Shown: positions 28,037 through 36,536, counted from the stretch's first letter. The stretch: 64,000 nucleotides of DNA from Splendidivirga corallicola (GCA_030442035.1 JAUJEA010000005.1:310001-374000), one strand, 5' to 3'. Program-made: numbers and translations. Notes: generated from the letters alone by a model not told the origin.

Positions 28037-28354
28037 CAGTAGAGTATCCGTTTTTAAGATGCTGCAAATCTACTATGCGAACTTTTTTTTTCAAATTTAT
28101 TTATCAAGCATTTTTATGTAAAAACACACTTATTATTACATATCATTTTACACATAAAATATTGAATAGCAGTACATTAAATATCCCCTCGACAAAAACT
28201 CATCTTATTTAGAACGATTATAAATTATTGGAAAACGAAACCTTTTGAAACCTGATCGAAAAATTAAATCCTGCCTTTTAGGCTCTCAGCAAAATACTCT
28301 ATGGATGGGAAGCTGTTTTTAATATTTAAATTGGTATTATGATTTAACTCATAA
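28037..28354. other. Spacer upstream of the respiratory operon
   Basis: This 318-bp AT-rich spacer lies between the end of a leftward hypothetical gene and actA. The actA-proximal part holds the promoter listed separately. The rest shows only A/T runs, with no gene, terminator hairpin or recognisable regulator site. Confidence 0.5.
28065..28095 (-). promoter_or_regulatory. Bacteroidota-type promoter of the act/cta operon
   Basis: On the minus strand TTTG (28092-28095) is separated by exactly 19 nt, including a run of nine A, from TAGATTTG (28065-28072). This is a full match to the phylum consensus TTTG-N19-TAnnTTTG. Transcription should begin near 28058, giving a short leader of about 20 nt to the actA ATG at 28036. 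No second promoter of this quality is seen within the locus. Confidence 0.75.
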
Positions 28355-29890
28355 TTATTCTACTTTCTTCTGGTTTTGCTTCAATACTTGCGCGAATGTA
28401 GTCCTGTTCAATTTGCTTTGAATCCAGGCAATAATATTAATATAGTCTAAAGACGATTCACTACGCGCTTCCAAGGTTTTGATCTTTTCCTTTAATAGGA
28501 TAAATCTCTCTCTGGCATTTGCGTTGTTGGTCTCACTGATCTGTTTGAAGAACTCAAGGATCAGTTTTTCAAATTCATAAAGTTGATTTTGCTTATTAAT
28601 AAAGCGTTTTGTGGAATAGTATAAGTATTCAATCAAATCATAGTTCTTCATTTCATAGTGTAGCATAAGGTTCAATATTCTTGTGTAGGTCAGAAGATCC
28701 TTTCTCATTGAATCCCTGTTGCTCATGATCTGATTAACGTAAATCAAAGCTTCGCTATACTTTCCATCAGCAAATAAGAAATAGGCAAATTGATAATAAA
28801 ACACGATGCGATAATCAGAAGTGACCAGCGTGTCATATGTATTTATAAAACTACTCACTTCCTGAATTAAATTGATCCCTTTGGGAATATCTCCAAGGTC
28901 CCGATAGAGCTCCAATTCATGATTATAAGTGCGAACAAGCAATCTGTATTGAAGCGTATTGAAATGACTTAGTTTGTATTGAACCGGAACAGCCTTTGCT
29001 CTCTGGATGAGTGTTATCACCTCATCATAGTGTCTCAATCGCAGGCAAACAGGAACGAGATTATTAATAGCTGCCACGTAGGTAAGTGGTTCTTCCTGGA
29101 TTTGATGAGGATTTTTTTCAAGAAATGTTACATAAGATTTGGCAATGGAATAAGTTGAATTAATATTATTAAGGAACAGGCTATTTAAATATTTTATGAA
29201 GTACTTCATTCTGATGACCTGGTAGGAACCCATCTGATTTGGAGGTTCGCTGATTTCATTTTTATCAGGCCTGCTCAAAACTTGTTGTACCCCATTTCTT
29301 CCAAAAGGATTATTCATATTGGTTTTGATGATTTCAATGCTATCTTCCCAACTTTCATGTAAAGCACACAATAGTCGCAGCTGTTCTGATTCCTTTTGTA
29401 AAATTGGTTCCAGCAATGTACCCCCTGCGTAACTACCATGCTCGGCAATGATTAAATTTCGTTTCCAATGCAACAATTCCAAAAGCGCTGTACTCTTGTC
29501 AAATTTTTCAGCCAGAGCCTCCGCTTTTTTGATCAGTTTAGCGCAATGTTTATAAAGTCCTTTATTATATAATATCTCTATCTCCCGCAGTTGATCCTTC
29601 AGTTGAGCGCCAATGGAGATTTTCTGGTGGAAATTCCGTAGGCTTTTTAGAATAAGTTTAACAAGATAATTTTTGGTAACATGAAGTTGTTTACAAAAAG
29701 CTTCGTTGGAGAATTCTTCGTAGATAAGCCTCTCATCATATTTCCCTGTTCTCACTTGTTTATCTATGGCCTCAAACAATCTTAAGTGGTTTTTATCCCC
29801 ACCGTACAAGGATGCAAATAATTTAAAATGTCTTTTCTCAGATTTTGTCAACGATTGTATCAAAGAAAAAAGCTCATCTTTATTTGCCAT
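28355..29890 (-). CDS. Hypothetical helical-repeat protein
   Basis: This 511-residue, apparently soluble protein has no signal peptide. It is rich in Leu, Lys, Tyr and Asn and looks all-helical. The middle contains repeated helix pairs of TPR-like character (for example FAYFLFADGKYSEALIYVNQI near 380-400). The N-terminus, LFSLIQSLTKSEKRHFKLF, recurs in uncharacterised Bacteroidota proteins, so a helix-rich scaffold is likely, but I cannot assign a function. ATG 29890 is the first start. It diverges from the VOC pair across a 180-bp spacer. Confidence 0.75.
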   Translation of the reverse strand: MANKDELFSLIQSLTKSEKRHFKLFASLYGGDKNHLRLFEAIDKQVRTGKYDERLIYEEFSNEAFCKQLHVTKNYLVKLILKSLRNFHQKISIGAQLKDQLREIEILYNKGLYKHCAKLIKKAEALAEKFDKSTALLELLHWKRNLIIAEHGSYAGGTLLEPILQKESEQLRLLCALHESWEDSIEIIKTNMNNPFGRNGVQQVLSRPDKNEISEPPNQMGSYQVIRMKYFIKYLNSLFLNNINSTYSIAKSYVTFLEKNPHQIQEEPLTYVAAINNLVPVCLRLRHYDEVITLIQRAKAVPVQYKLSHFNTLQYRLLVRTYNHELELYRDLGDIPKGINLIQEVSSFINTYDTLVTSDYRIVFYYQFAYFLFADGKYSEALIYVNQIMSNRDSMRKDLLTYTRILNLMLHYEMKNYDLIEYLYYSTKRFINKQNQLYEFEKLILEFFKQISETNNANARERFILLKEKIKTLEARSESSLDYINIIAWIQSKLNRTTFAQVLKQNQKKVE

Positions 29891-30070
29891 AAAAAACTAC
29901 ATTTTCAAAGCTTTAAAATTACTAATTTATACTAATTATAAGTTTAGAAGCCATTATTTTCATTCAACTCCTATTTTTAAAAGTTTACAATTTCAAGATA
30001 CTTTGATTTTCAGCGAAATGCACTCCTCATTACATTTATCTAAAAGTTTAAACTCAAAATCTATAACACT

Positions 30071-30442
30071 ATGGCAAATGCAGTAAACTGGTTCGAGCTT
30101 CCTGTTAATAATATGGAAAGAGCCATTGAATTCTACAACAATATACTTGGCATCAACTTAAGCAAGGCGAGCAATGGCCCTATGGAAATGGCGATGTTCG
30201 CAGCGGATCACGAGAATTATGGGGCCTGTGGAGCATTGGTGAAAGCCGATGGGTATAATCCAGCCGATTCCGGTTCAATCGTTTATCTCAATGGAGGGGA
30301 AGATCTGTCTGACCCATTGAATAGAGTTGAGTCAGCGGGAGGTAAAGTGGTTATGCCTAAAACGTCCATTGGTGAAAATGGTTTTATTGCTCACTTCATA
30401 GATAGTGAAGGTAATCGTGTAGCCCTTCATTCCATGAAATAG
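30071..30442 (+). CDS. VOC (glyoxalase-like) family protein, first copy
   Basis: This 123-residue single-domain protein of the vicinal oxygen chelate fold begins NAVNWFELPVNNMERAIEFY. A C-terminal IAHFIDSEGNRVALHS strand follows. The Glu in FELP, the later His and Glu in the DSEGN region and a final His are the usual metal-site positions, but the enzyme activity cannot be told from sequence. A homologous copy lies 86 bp downstream, a clear tandem duplication. Confidence 0.85.
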   Translation: MANAVNWFELPVNNMERAIEFYNNILGINLSKASNGPMEMAMFAADHENYGACGALVKADGYNPADSGSIVYLNGGEDLSDPLNRVESAGGKVVMPKTSIGENGFIAHFIDSEGNRVALHSMK

Positions 30443-30528
30443 GAAAATGGTGCTTCCTTTTGAAGATGACTTTTGAATAAAGATCATTTATTGTTAATTG
30501 TTCATTGCTAATTATTAATTGAGTTATT

Positions 30529-30897
30529 ATGAATGCAGTAAATTGGTTCGAAATACCTGCCAACAACATCGATAGGGCCATGGAGTTTTACAAAAATATT
30601 TTAGGATATGACCTCCAAAAAACAAACATGATGGGTACTGATATGGCTTTCTTTCCAGGGGAAGTTCAAAATCAGGGTGCTACCGGTGCCATTATTCAAG
30701 GGGAAGGTTATGAACCCTCTGAAAAAGGCTCATTGGTTTACTTCTCTGCCGGAGAGGATCTCACTCCTGTTCTTGAAAAAGTTGAAAAAGCCGGTGGGAA
30801 AGTAATACTGCCAAAGACTTCCATCGGCGAACACGGATTCATTGCACATTTTATGGATTGTGAAGGCAATCGAGTTGCATTACATTCTATCGGATAG
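30529..30897 (+). CDS. VOC (glyoxalase-like) family protein, second copy
   Basis: This 122-residue paralogue of the preceding gene shares its domain layout nearly end to end. Examples are NAVNWFEIPANN against NAVNWFELPVNN, and GGKVILPKTSIGEHGFIAHF against GGKVVMPKTSIGENGFIAHF. The residues between 30 and 70 have diverged most, which suggests different ligands. ATG 30529 follows an A/T-rich spacer containing ATTGTTAATTGTTCATTG repeats. Function is unknown beyond the fold. Confidence 0.85.
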   Translation: MNAVNWFEIPANNIDRAMEFYKNILGYDLQKTNMMGTDMAFFPGEVQNQGATGAIIQGEGYEPSEKGSLVYFSAGEDLTPVLEKVEKAGGKVILPKTSIGEHGFIAHFMDCEGNRVALHSIG

Positions 30898-30924
30898 TAT
30901 TTTACCCTTTGAAATACTTCACGT

Positions 30925-30996
30925 GAATTACGAATGTCAAATTACGAATTACGGTAACAGGTTTACTCGTAATTCGTAATTCAAAATTCGTAATTC
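30925..30996. repeat. Long inverted repeat of ATTACGAATT words
   Basis: Two 29-nt arms (30925-30953 and 30968-30996) can pair with only three mismatches around a 14-nt centre. Each arm is built of GAATTACG words. Related tracts occur near 2870, 10450, 35820 and 56900, always between genes. No T-run follows. It looks like a dispersed palindromic repeat of this genome rather than a terminator. Confidence 0.55.
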
Positions 30997-31035
30997 CCTT
31001 GCGTTGATTTTAATACCAAAAACTCAAAACCCAAC

Positions 31036-31707
31036 ATGCTACACCTAACAAAAGATTTTATCAACTTTTTCCAGGGACTTGAAAAAAACAATAATAAGGA
31101 ATGGTTTGATGTTAATAGAAAAACTTATGAGAAGGCGGTTAAAGAACCTCTTAAAAACATTGTTGATGCCTTAATTGTAAAAGTTCAGGAATTGGATCCC
31201 TCAATTCAAATCACCTCAAAGGATGCGCTCTTCAGGATAAACAGAGATATCAGATTTTCGAAAGATAAAACACCCTACAACGTGCATATTTCAGCCAACA
31301 TTGCCAAGGGCGGAAAGAAATCTCATCATTCCGGTTTTTACTTAATGGTCAAAGCCGACAAATTAATGATCGGAGGCGGTGCCTACATGCTTGATAAAGA
31401 TCAGCTTAAAAAGATAAGAACCGAGATCTCTTATTGTATGGAAGAATTTAATGATCTTCTCAATGATAAAGAGTTCAAAAAATTATTTGGCACTATTCAG
31501 GGAGAACAAAACAAAGTAATTCCAAAAGAATTCAAAGAAGATGCTGAAAAACAACCCCTTCTAGCCAATAAACAATTTTACTATATGACCGAATATGTTG
31601 GGGCTAAGGATATACTACGAGAAGATCTTGTGGATTTCGTATTCAATCACTATAAGGTGGGCCACAAAGTGAATGCATTTATGGACAGGGCGATGGAACT
31701 TGGTTAA
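31036..31707 (+). CDS. DUF2461 family protein
   Basis: This 223-residue soluble protein of the DUF2461 (TIGR02453) family has recognisable segments FINFFQGLEKNNNKEWFDVNR, ALFRINRDIRFSKDKTPYN and HHSGFYLM. The family is widespread and its biochemical role is unknown. ATG 31036 follows the inverted-repeat spacer. The acyl-CoA synthetase-like gene follows 36 bp downstream, so cotranscription is likely. Confidence 0.88.
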   Translation: MLHLTKDFINFFQGLEKNNNKEWFDVNRKTYEKAVKEPLKNIVDALIVKVQELDPSIQITSKDALFRINRDIRFSKDKTPYNVHISANIAKGGKKSHHSGFYLMVKADKLMIGGGAYMLDKDQLKKIRTEISYCMEEFNDLLNDKEFKKLFGTIQGEQNKVIPKEFKEDAEKQPLLANKQFYYMTEYVGAKDILREDLVDFVFNHYKVGHKVNAFMDRAMELG

Positions 31708-31743
31708 CAAACATAATCCCCTCAAAAGGTTTGAAATTGAGAT

Positions 31744-33243
31744 TTGATTTTGAAAATTGTAAAAGACCAACTCGTCCTTATTGAAAGAGCCGATTCGTTT
31801 AAAAATCGAACCGCTGTGGTTGAAGGCAATCAACATTTCTCATACGACCAGTTACTGAGTGCTTCTGCAAGTACGGCTGGTTATCTTCTCAAACATTCAC
31901 AAGATCTTAAAGGAGCCAGAATCGCTTTTATGGTGGTTCCTGGTTTTGATTATGTAACAGTACAATGGGCCATTTGGAGAGCCGGTGGTGTAGCTGTCCC
32001 ATTGTGCATCCAACATCCTCTGCCGGCACTTGAGTATGTCATTGACGATGCCACGGTAAGTGCAATTATTGTTTCAGACAGATTTGAAGCCTTGTTAAAA
32101 GAATCGGCCAGGTCAAGGGGTATTCAGCTTATCAATATGACGGCTATTGGTTGGGATAAAAAATCAGTCTTACCCATTATTGACAAGGAACGGCCCGCCA
32201 TGATTCTATATACAAGTGGGACAACAAGCAAGCCAAAAGGTGTGGTTACCACGCACATGAATATTGAATCACAGGTTAAAACCTTAATTGAGGCCTGGGA
32301 CTGGCAGCAGGATGATCATGTTTTAAACATCCTGCCATTACACCATGTACATGGTATCATCAATGTATTAACCTGTGCATTATGGTCTGGTGCCATCTGT
32401 GAATTTCTCCCAAAATTTAATGCGGAAACAGTTTGGGAAAAATTTATCGATGGTCGTGTGAATGTATTCATGGCTGTTCCAACCATTTATTTCAAGCTTA
32501 TTGCTTTCTGGGAATCTTCAAATGCTATTGATCAACGAGCTATGTCTCAAAGCTGCCAAAAATTCAGATTAATGGTGTCGGGTTCAGCGGCTTTACCGAT
32601 CTCCGTATTGGAAAAGTGGAAAAAGATCAGTGGTCACACATTGCTGGAACGCTACGGTATGACAGAAATTGGTATGGCTCTTTCAAATCCCTACAAAGGA
32701 ATCAGACAAGCTGGCTATGTTGGCCGACCCCTTCCCGGGGTTGATATACGGCTAAGTACTGAATCCGGTGAGATAAATTCCGATCAGGGAGAAATACAAG
32801 TAAGGGGACCCGGTGTTTTTAAAGAATATTGGAATAAACCTGAGGCTACCAGAAATGCTTTTATCGATGGATGGTTTAAAACCGGGGATATGGCCATATT
32901 CGATGATAAAGGATACAAAATACTGGGTAGAAATTCTGTTGATATTATTAAATCGGGAGGTTATAAAATATCAGCCTTAGAGATTGAAGAAGTTTTAAGA
33001 ACACATCCGTCCATTACAGAGTGTGCTGTTGTAGGCCTTGAAGATGAAGAATGGGGAGAGGTAATTGCTGTTGGCGTTGTGATTAAGGAGTCCATAGACC
33101 TGGAACTTGACACATTGCAAAATTGGTGTAAAGACAAATTACCTGTTTATAAGATCCCCAGAAAACTATTGGCACTCGAAGATTTACCAAGAAACACACT
33201 TGGTAAAGTAATGAAACCACGATTGAAAGAATTATTTATTTGA
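31744..33243 (+). CDS. ACSF3-like malonyl/methylmalonyl-CoA synthetase
   Basis: This 499-residue ANL-superfamily enzyme activates an acid with ATP and joins it to CoA. The P-loop is ILYTSGTTSKPKG (about residues 154-166). Later motifs are LPLHHVHG, FMAVPTIY, LLERYGMTEIGMA, GWFKTGDMA and GRNSVDIIKSGGYKIS, and the catalytic Lys sits in NTLGKVMK. The close likeness to human ACSF3 in HVHGIINVL and LEKWKKISGHTLLERYG points to malonate or methylmalonate as substrate; that is inference from family knowledge. An in-frame TGA two codons upstream and no ATG make TTG 31744 (or TTG 31750) the start. Confidence 0.85.
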   Translation: MILKIVKDQLVLIERADSFKNRTAVVEGNQHFSYDQLLSASASTAGYLLKHSQDLKGARIAFMVVPGFDYVTVQWAIWRAGGVAVPLCIQHPLPALEYVIDDATVSAIIVSDRFEALLKESARSRGIQLINMTAIGWDKKSVLPIIDKERPAMILYTSGTTSKPKGVVTTHMNIESQVKTLIEAWDWQQDDHVLNILPLHHVHGIINVLTCALWSGAICEFLPKFNAETVWEKFIDGRVNVFMAVPTIYFKLIAFWESSNAIDQRAMSQSCQKFRLMVSGSAALPISVLEKWKKISGHTLLERYGMTEIGMALSNPYKGIRQAGYVGRPLPGVDIRLSTESGEINSDQGEIQVRGPGVFKEYWNKPEATRNAFIDGWFKTGDMAIFDDKGYKILGRNSVDIIKSGGYKISALEIEEVLRTHPSITECAVVGLEDEEWGEVIAVGVVIKESIDLELDTLQNWCKDKLPVYKIPRKLLALEDLPRNTLGKVMKPRLKELFI

Positions 33244-33264
33244 GTATGTTTGTTTAGTACCTTT

Positions 33265-33630
33265 TTATTTTTTATACACCACTAAAGATCTTTCTCTGAT
33301 TCTGTTAGGTTTTTTACCTCTTAAGGTAATTCTTTCAGTTGAGTCATGTATTTCAGAATGATAAATGTTTTCTGAGATTGGTTTATAGAGTACTAACGCA
33401 TTTAACTCACGTACATCCATGGTCAATACCTTACAAATAGCATGAAAATCCTTAACTTTTTTCAAGTGATTGATACAATCTTCTTCGGTTCTTCCTCCAT
33501 CTCTATCAACCGAAACACCCTTTGAGTCCTTGAATGTAGCTGATGAAGGTCGGTCATTTTCAAAATCCCAACTGTTGATTACTATTCCTCTGAATAAAAA
33601 CTCTCTATCTCCAACTTCATCTTCAAGCAT
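33265..33630 (-). CDS. Unrecognised protein, third gene of the compact cassette
   Basis: This 121-residue hydrophilic protein has no signal or membrane segment. Striking parts are FLFRGIVINSWDF near the start, RPSSATFKDSKGVSVDRDGG (about 27-46), TEEDCINHL and a basic tail rich in Arg and Lys. I recognise no named family. The order Arg-Gly, Ser, Glu-Glu faintly resembles ADP-ribosyltransferase toxins, but that is speculative. Its ATG overlaps the stop of the preceding gene by 8 bp, so it is translationally coupled. It converges on the ACSF3-like gene with a 21-bp gap. Confidence 0.7.
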   Translation of the reverse strand: MLEDEVGDREFLFRGIVINSWDFENDRPSSATFKDSKGVSVDRDGGRTEEDCINHLKKVKDFHAICKVLTMDVRELNALVLYKPISENIYHSEIHDSTERITLRGKKPNRIRERSLVVYKK

Positions 33631-34150
33631 AGAAATTAGAAATTATTTCTGATAGTTCCTCTACGCTAACATCTCCTTCAAATTCGGACCCATCTTCAAT
33701 TTTATACATAAACTGCTCTCCTTCAGATATTTCCACTTCAATTAAGTTATTATCGTCTTTAAAATACTCTATTTGTATCGTGCCCCTTCCAGTTGGAAAA
33801 ACTTGTGGTTGAAAGTCCAATTCACTAATTAAATGTTCTGTTTTCTCTATAATACTCTTGTCAATAGGTTCTCCGTTATAACCATTCCAATTAGATTTTA
33901 AATTAGCTAGGTTCTTCAGAATTTTTTTGTTTGACCTCAGTTTGTCCAATGAATATCTATTAGCATTGTTAAAACGAGTAGAAGTTGGTGTCGCTAATGG
34001 CAAATTAACTGATTGTTCTACCGAAGTGTTTAATATTTTTGGAGAGTTGCTTGTTGAATCTGCTGCAATAAAGCTCAAAGCAGCCAATACAAAAACATCT
34101 CCATAATTGCTTCTTGTCGTAGATATTTTATTTCTTGTCTTTCTGTTCAT
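33623..34150 (-). CDS. Unrecognised protein, second gene of the compact cassette
   Basis: This is a 175-residue protein. The N-terminal 60 residues are Ser/Thr/Asn-rich with a weak hydrophobic patch (VFVLAALSFIA). The conserved-looking core is NLKSNWNGYNGEPIDKSIIE (about 86-105). A strand set follows, FPTGRGTIQIEYFKDDNNLIEVEI, and then an acidic end with EGDVSVEELSEII. The W-N-G-Y-N-G-E-P-I core looks like a family motif I cannot name. I chose ATG 34150, overlapping the first gene by 23 bp; TTG 34153 is one codon earlier. The acidic C-terminus could neutralise the basic third product, which is only a suggestion. Confidence 0.7.
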   Translation of the reverse strand: MNRKTRNKISTTRSNYGDVFVLAALSFIAADSTSNSPKILNTSVEQSVNLPLATPTSTRFNNANRYSLDKLRSNKKILKNLANLKSNWNGYNGEPIDKSIIEKTEHLISELDFQPQVFPTGRGTIQIEYFKDDNNLIEVEISEGEQFMYKIEDGSEFEGDVSVEELSEIISNFYA

Positions 34151-34475
34151 CAATTATTTGTTCTAAACTCTCTATGTGTTTTCCTAACCATTTATGAACT
34201 TCTTTTGCAGTTTGATAATTCATTACTACACCATTTTGGAAAACTCTAACAAAGCTATTTTTCAAATCTTTTGGTTCAACTTTATCAATATTTTCTTTAC
34301 TTATTTTACCGTTTTCCACGGAAAAAGTTTGGGATTTTGGAAGAGCATTTCTTTCTAAATAGAAATTAATAATTATTTCACCAAGACTATTAATTCCACC
34401 TTGGGCTCCATTAACATATAAAGGATTATAATCTTCTTCAAAAATATACTTGCATTTGATAGTATCTTTGCTCAT
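34128..34475 (-). CDS. DUF3467-like small protein, first gene of the compact cassette
   Basis: This 115-residue soluble protein starts with a strand set containing PLYVNGAQGGINSLGEIIIN and has an acidic-basic linker. It ends with SFVRVFQNGVVMNYQTAKEV and a Lys-rich tail. The arrangement of N-terminal strands with a final strand-helix resembles DUF3467 proteins, but similarity is weak by eye. It leads three overlapping leftward genes and has a promoter-like sequence 20-50 bp upstream. A 25-bp palindrome lies another 50 bp away. No partner outside the cassette is evident. Confidence 0.65.
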   Translation of the reverse strand: MSKDTIKCKYIFEEDYNPLYVNGAQGGINSLGEIIINFYLERNALPKSQTFSVENGKISKENIDKVEPKDLKNSFVRVFQNGVVMNYQTAKEVHKWLGKHIESLEQIIDEQKDKK

Positions 34476-34495
34476 GCTTTTTAGATCAAATTAAA

Positions 34496-34525
34496 CAAAT
34501 ATTCCATTTATATATAAATAAACAA
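34496..34525 (-). promoter_or_regulatory. Candidate promoter of the three-gene cassette
   Basis: On the minus strand TTG (34523-34525) is followed after 19 nt by AATATTTG (34496-34503). This differs from the TAnnTTTG element only in its first base. The position 21 bp upstream of the first ATG and the correct spacing support it; the mismatch and AT-rich context weaken it. Confidence 0.4.
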
Positions 34526-34574
34526 CCGGATTATCAGTGATTTTTTGCGAGTACCAAATATTGCACTCAATACT

Positions 34575-34599
34575 AAGGTATCACAAATTGTGATACCTT
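34575..34599. promoter_or_regulatory. 25-bp operator-like palindrome
   Basis: Two perfect 12-nt arms, AAGGTATCACAA and TTGTGATACCTT, flank a single central A. Such 1-nt-centred palindromes are typical binding sites for dimeric helix-turn-helix repressors. A run of T follows on the plus strand, so a plus-strand terminator is the alternative, but no rightward gene ends here. It lies about 100 bp upstream of the cassette. Confidence 0.5.
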
Positions 34600-34946
34600 T
34601 TAATTTTCTTACCTATAACCAAAACATTTGATACTCAACATAATCGAAATTCATCAAATCAATCTTAAAGTTAGTTAGAAAGAATTCAACAGATTTCTTT
34701 GCTGGATGAAAATCTAAAAAGCTTTATTATTAGCAATCAACTCAAATATAGCGCAAGAGCTATGCAATTCAAAGTACTCTTTGAACCAATACTAAGGCTA
34801 TATAATAAAAGGTCAATCAACTCTTATGCCTTGGTCTGTGTCGTTAAAGACTAAAATTTGTAGTGATTGATGAAGACACAAACAACGGTAAAGAGTATGC
34901 TTATAATGTAATGCTTATTGATTACCTGCAAGAACCTGAAACAACC

Positions 34947-35717
34947 CTAAATCTCCCAATCATTGTTAAGAATACTGATGGCATGATGAGCCGTCATATC
35001 AAATTGGCAAGGAACCACAGAGACGTAATTGTTAGCGATAGCCCATTCATCATTATCTTCTCCTTTATCGAAGTTCACAAAATTTCCGGCCATCCAGAAA
35101 TAACGCTGCCCGTGAGGGTCATATCTTTGATCAAACTCTTCCTGCCATTTGGCACGAGCCTGACGGCAGATCTTGATGCCTTTTATCGACTCATTTTGTT
35201 TGGGTGGGAAGTTAACGTTGAGAGCAACGCCTTTCTGCAAACCGTTTTTCAGTACCTGTCCAGCAATAAACTTTACATGCTCAGTTATATGTGAAAAATC
35301 AGCATCAGCCGAATAATCACATAAGGAAAAACCAACAGCAGGCATATCTTCAATAGCACCTTCAATGGCTGCTGACATGGTTCCGGAATAAAGTACGCTA
35401 ATCGAAGTGTTGCTACCATGGTTGATACCACTTACAACCAAATCAGGTTTTTTGTCTTTAAGCACATGATGTTTGGCGAGTTTCACACAATCTGCCGGTG
35501 TTCCGGAGCATTTGTAGGCTTTTACCTCCGAAAATATATCTGTTTCTGTTAGCCTTAAAGTATTGCCAACAGTAATAGCATGCCCCATACCGGATTGAGG
35601 ACTGTCGGGAGCCACAACCACCACATCACCCAATTCACCCATAATTTCCACTAAGACCCTGATCCCTTTGGAGGTGATACCATCATCGTTTGATACTAAA
35701 ATAAGCGGTTTTCCCAT
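34947..35717 (-). CDS. surE: 5'/3'-nucleotidase SurE
   Basis: This 256-residue metal-dependent phosphatase removes phosphate from nucleoside 5'- and 3'-monophosphates. Family motifs in order are SNDDGI (residues 9-14), PDSPQSGMGHAITV, CSGTPADCV, GINHGSN and YSGTMSAAIEG. The Asp pair, the Ser and the Asn of these motifs form the metal site. The length is standard and ATG 35717 is clear. A 204-bp spacer, including an AT-rich imperfect palindrome at 35850-35879, separates it from the upstream exported-protein gene. Confidence 0.95.
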   Translation of the reverse strand: MGKPLILVSNDDGITSKGIRVLVEIMGELGDVVVVAPDSPQSGMGHAITVGNTLRLTETDIFSEVKAYKCSGTPADCVKLAKHHVLKDKKPDLVVSGINHGSNTSISVLYSGTMSAAIEGAIEDMPAVGFSLCDYSADADFSHITEHVKFIAGQVLKNGLQKGVALNVNFPPKQNESIKGIKICRQARAKWQEEFDQRYDPHGQRYFWMAGNFVNFDKGEDNDEWAIANNYVSVVPCQFDMTAHHAISILNNDWEI

Positions 35718-35921
35718 TGCGGTAAGATTAAAGTTTTGCTTACAAACAAATCACTATGTCAACTTCGCCTCAAAGTAAACCAAATATCATCTATCCACAA
35801 AAGAAAGATGATTGGTTTGTAATTAAGAATTTTGAGTTACAGGTTTTGAATTAAAGCTCGATATGATATCGATTTTAATTCCTCAACATTTGTCAAGAAC
35901 TACTAATAAATCAAGGTAGTA

Positions 35922-36536
35922 TTAAGAATCGATAAGGGAGTTGTAATAAGCTGTGATCCGCACAAGATCTCCACGCTTATCATATTTCAGGTTGTTGTTT
36001 TTCATAAATTGCTTTACCTCTCCGGATTTTCGCTGCATCACATCGAGCAATTCTTTTTTCTTCAAAAAATATTGATTGATACTCCCGCCTTTGGAGACAA
36101 AATAGTAATTAAAATCTAGTTTATAAGAAGATCGATAGGTATTTCCTCTTCGATAGTAACTGTATTGAGGTACAGTTTCCTGGGTAATATATTCTCTGCA
36201 AAGCAATGTGAGAGGTCCTTCATAGAGTACTTCAAACAATATAGGTGTTTCGTAGTTCGCAGTAGTTCTATAAGGCAAAGAGTAGAAATAGCGATAATTT
36301 TCATAAAACTCATCGAAAATCTCAAAGTAGAATATTTTTCGGGAGCTATAGGTTTTAATGACCTTGTTGACAGATATTTGTACAAGATCATTATCCAAAT
36401 CATATTTCAGTTCGCCACTGATCGTATCGCTATCAACCGTAACCAGTTTTCCTTCATGCCATAATTGCGAAGGAAACTCCTGCCCAAAAGATGATTGAAC
36501 AATAATTAAGAAAACAAGTACAAATAAAGTTCTCAT
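35922..36536 (-). CDS. Exported protein of unknown function
   Basis: This 204-residue protein has a clear signal peptide ending SSFG. The mature part is beta-rich and Tyr-rich (ENYRYFYSLPYR, PQYSYYRRGNTYR) with a Lys-rich C-terminal helix ending in DLVRITAYYNSLIDS. No family is recognised. It begins 16 bp after ribBA and may be cotranscribed with it, though a link to flavin synthesis is not evident. A periplasmic or outer-membrane-associated location is likely. Confidence 0.75.
   Translation of the reverse strand: MRTLFVLVFLIIVQSSFGQEFPSQLWHEGKLVTVDSDTISGELKYDLDNDLVQISVNKVIKTYSSRKIFYFEIFDEFYENYRYFYSLPYRTTANYETPILFEVLYEGPLTLLCREYITQETVPQYSYYRRGNTYRSSYKLDFNYYFVSKGGSINQYFLKKKELLDVMQRKSGEVKQFMKNNNLKYDKRGDLVRITAYYNSLIDS

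Larger units (their letters stand above)
34476..34946. other. AT-rich spacer with cassette control region and possible gene remnant
   Basis: This 471-bp spacer lies between surE and the three-gene cassette, both leftward. Next to the cassette are a promoter candidate and a palindrome, listed separately. Further right, rightward frames contain short coding-like pieces in different frames. One gives SINSYALVCVVKD near 34813-34851, and another IDEDTNNGKEYAYNVMLIDY from about 34866. These look like a decayed or frameshifted gene, but no parent is recognised. Nothing else is visible. Confidence 0.4.

Noticed and set aside
30925..30996. CRISPR-like repeat
   Set aside because: The repeats form one hairpin with no regular spacers and no cas genes nearby.
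34863..35294. Rightward 143-codon frame overlapping surE
   Set aside because: Most of it is antisense to the well-conserved surE. Only the first 30 codons lie outside, and these are described as a possible remnant in the spacer.
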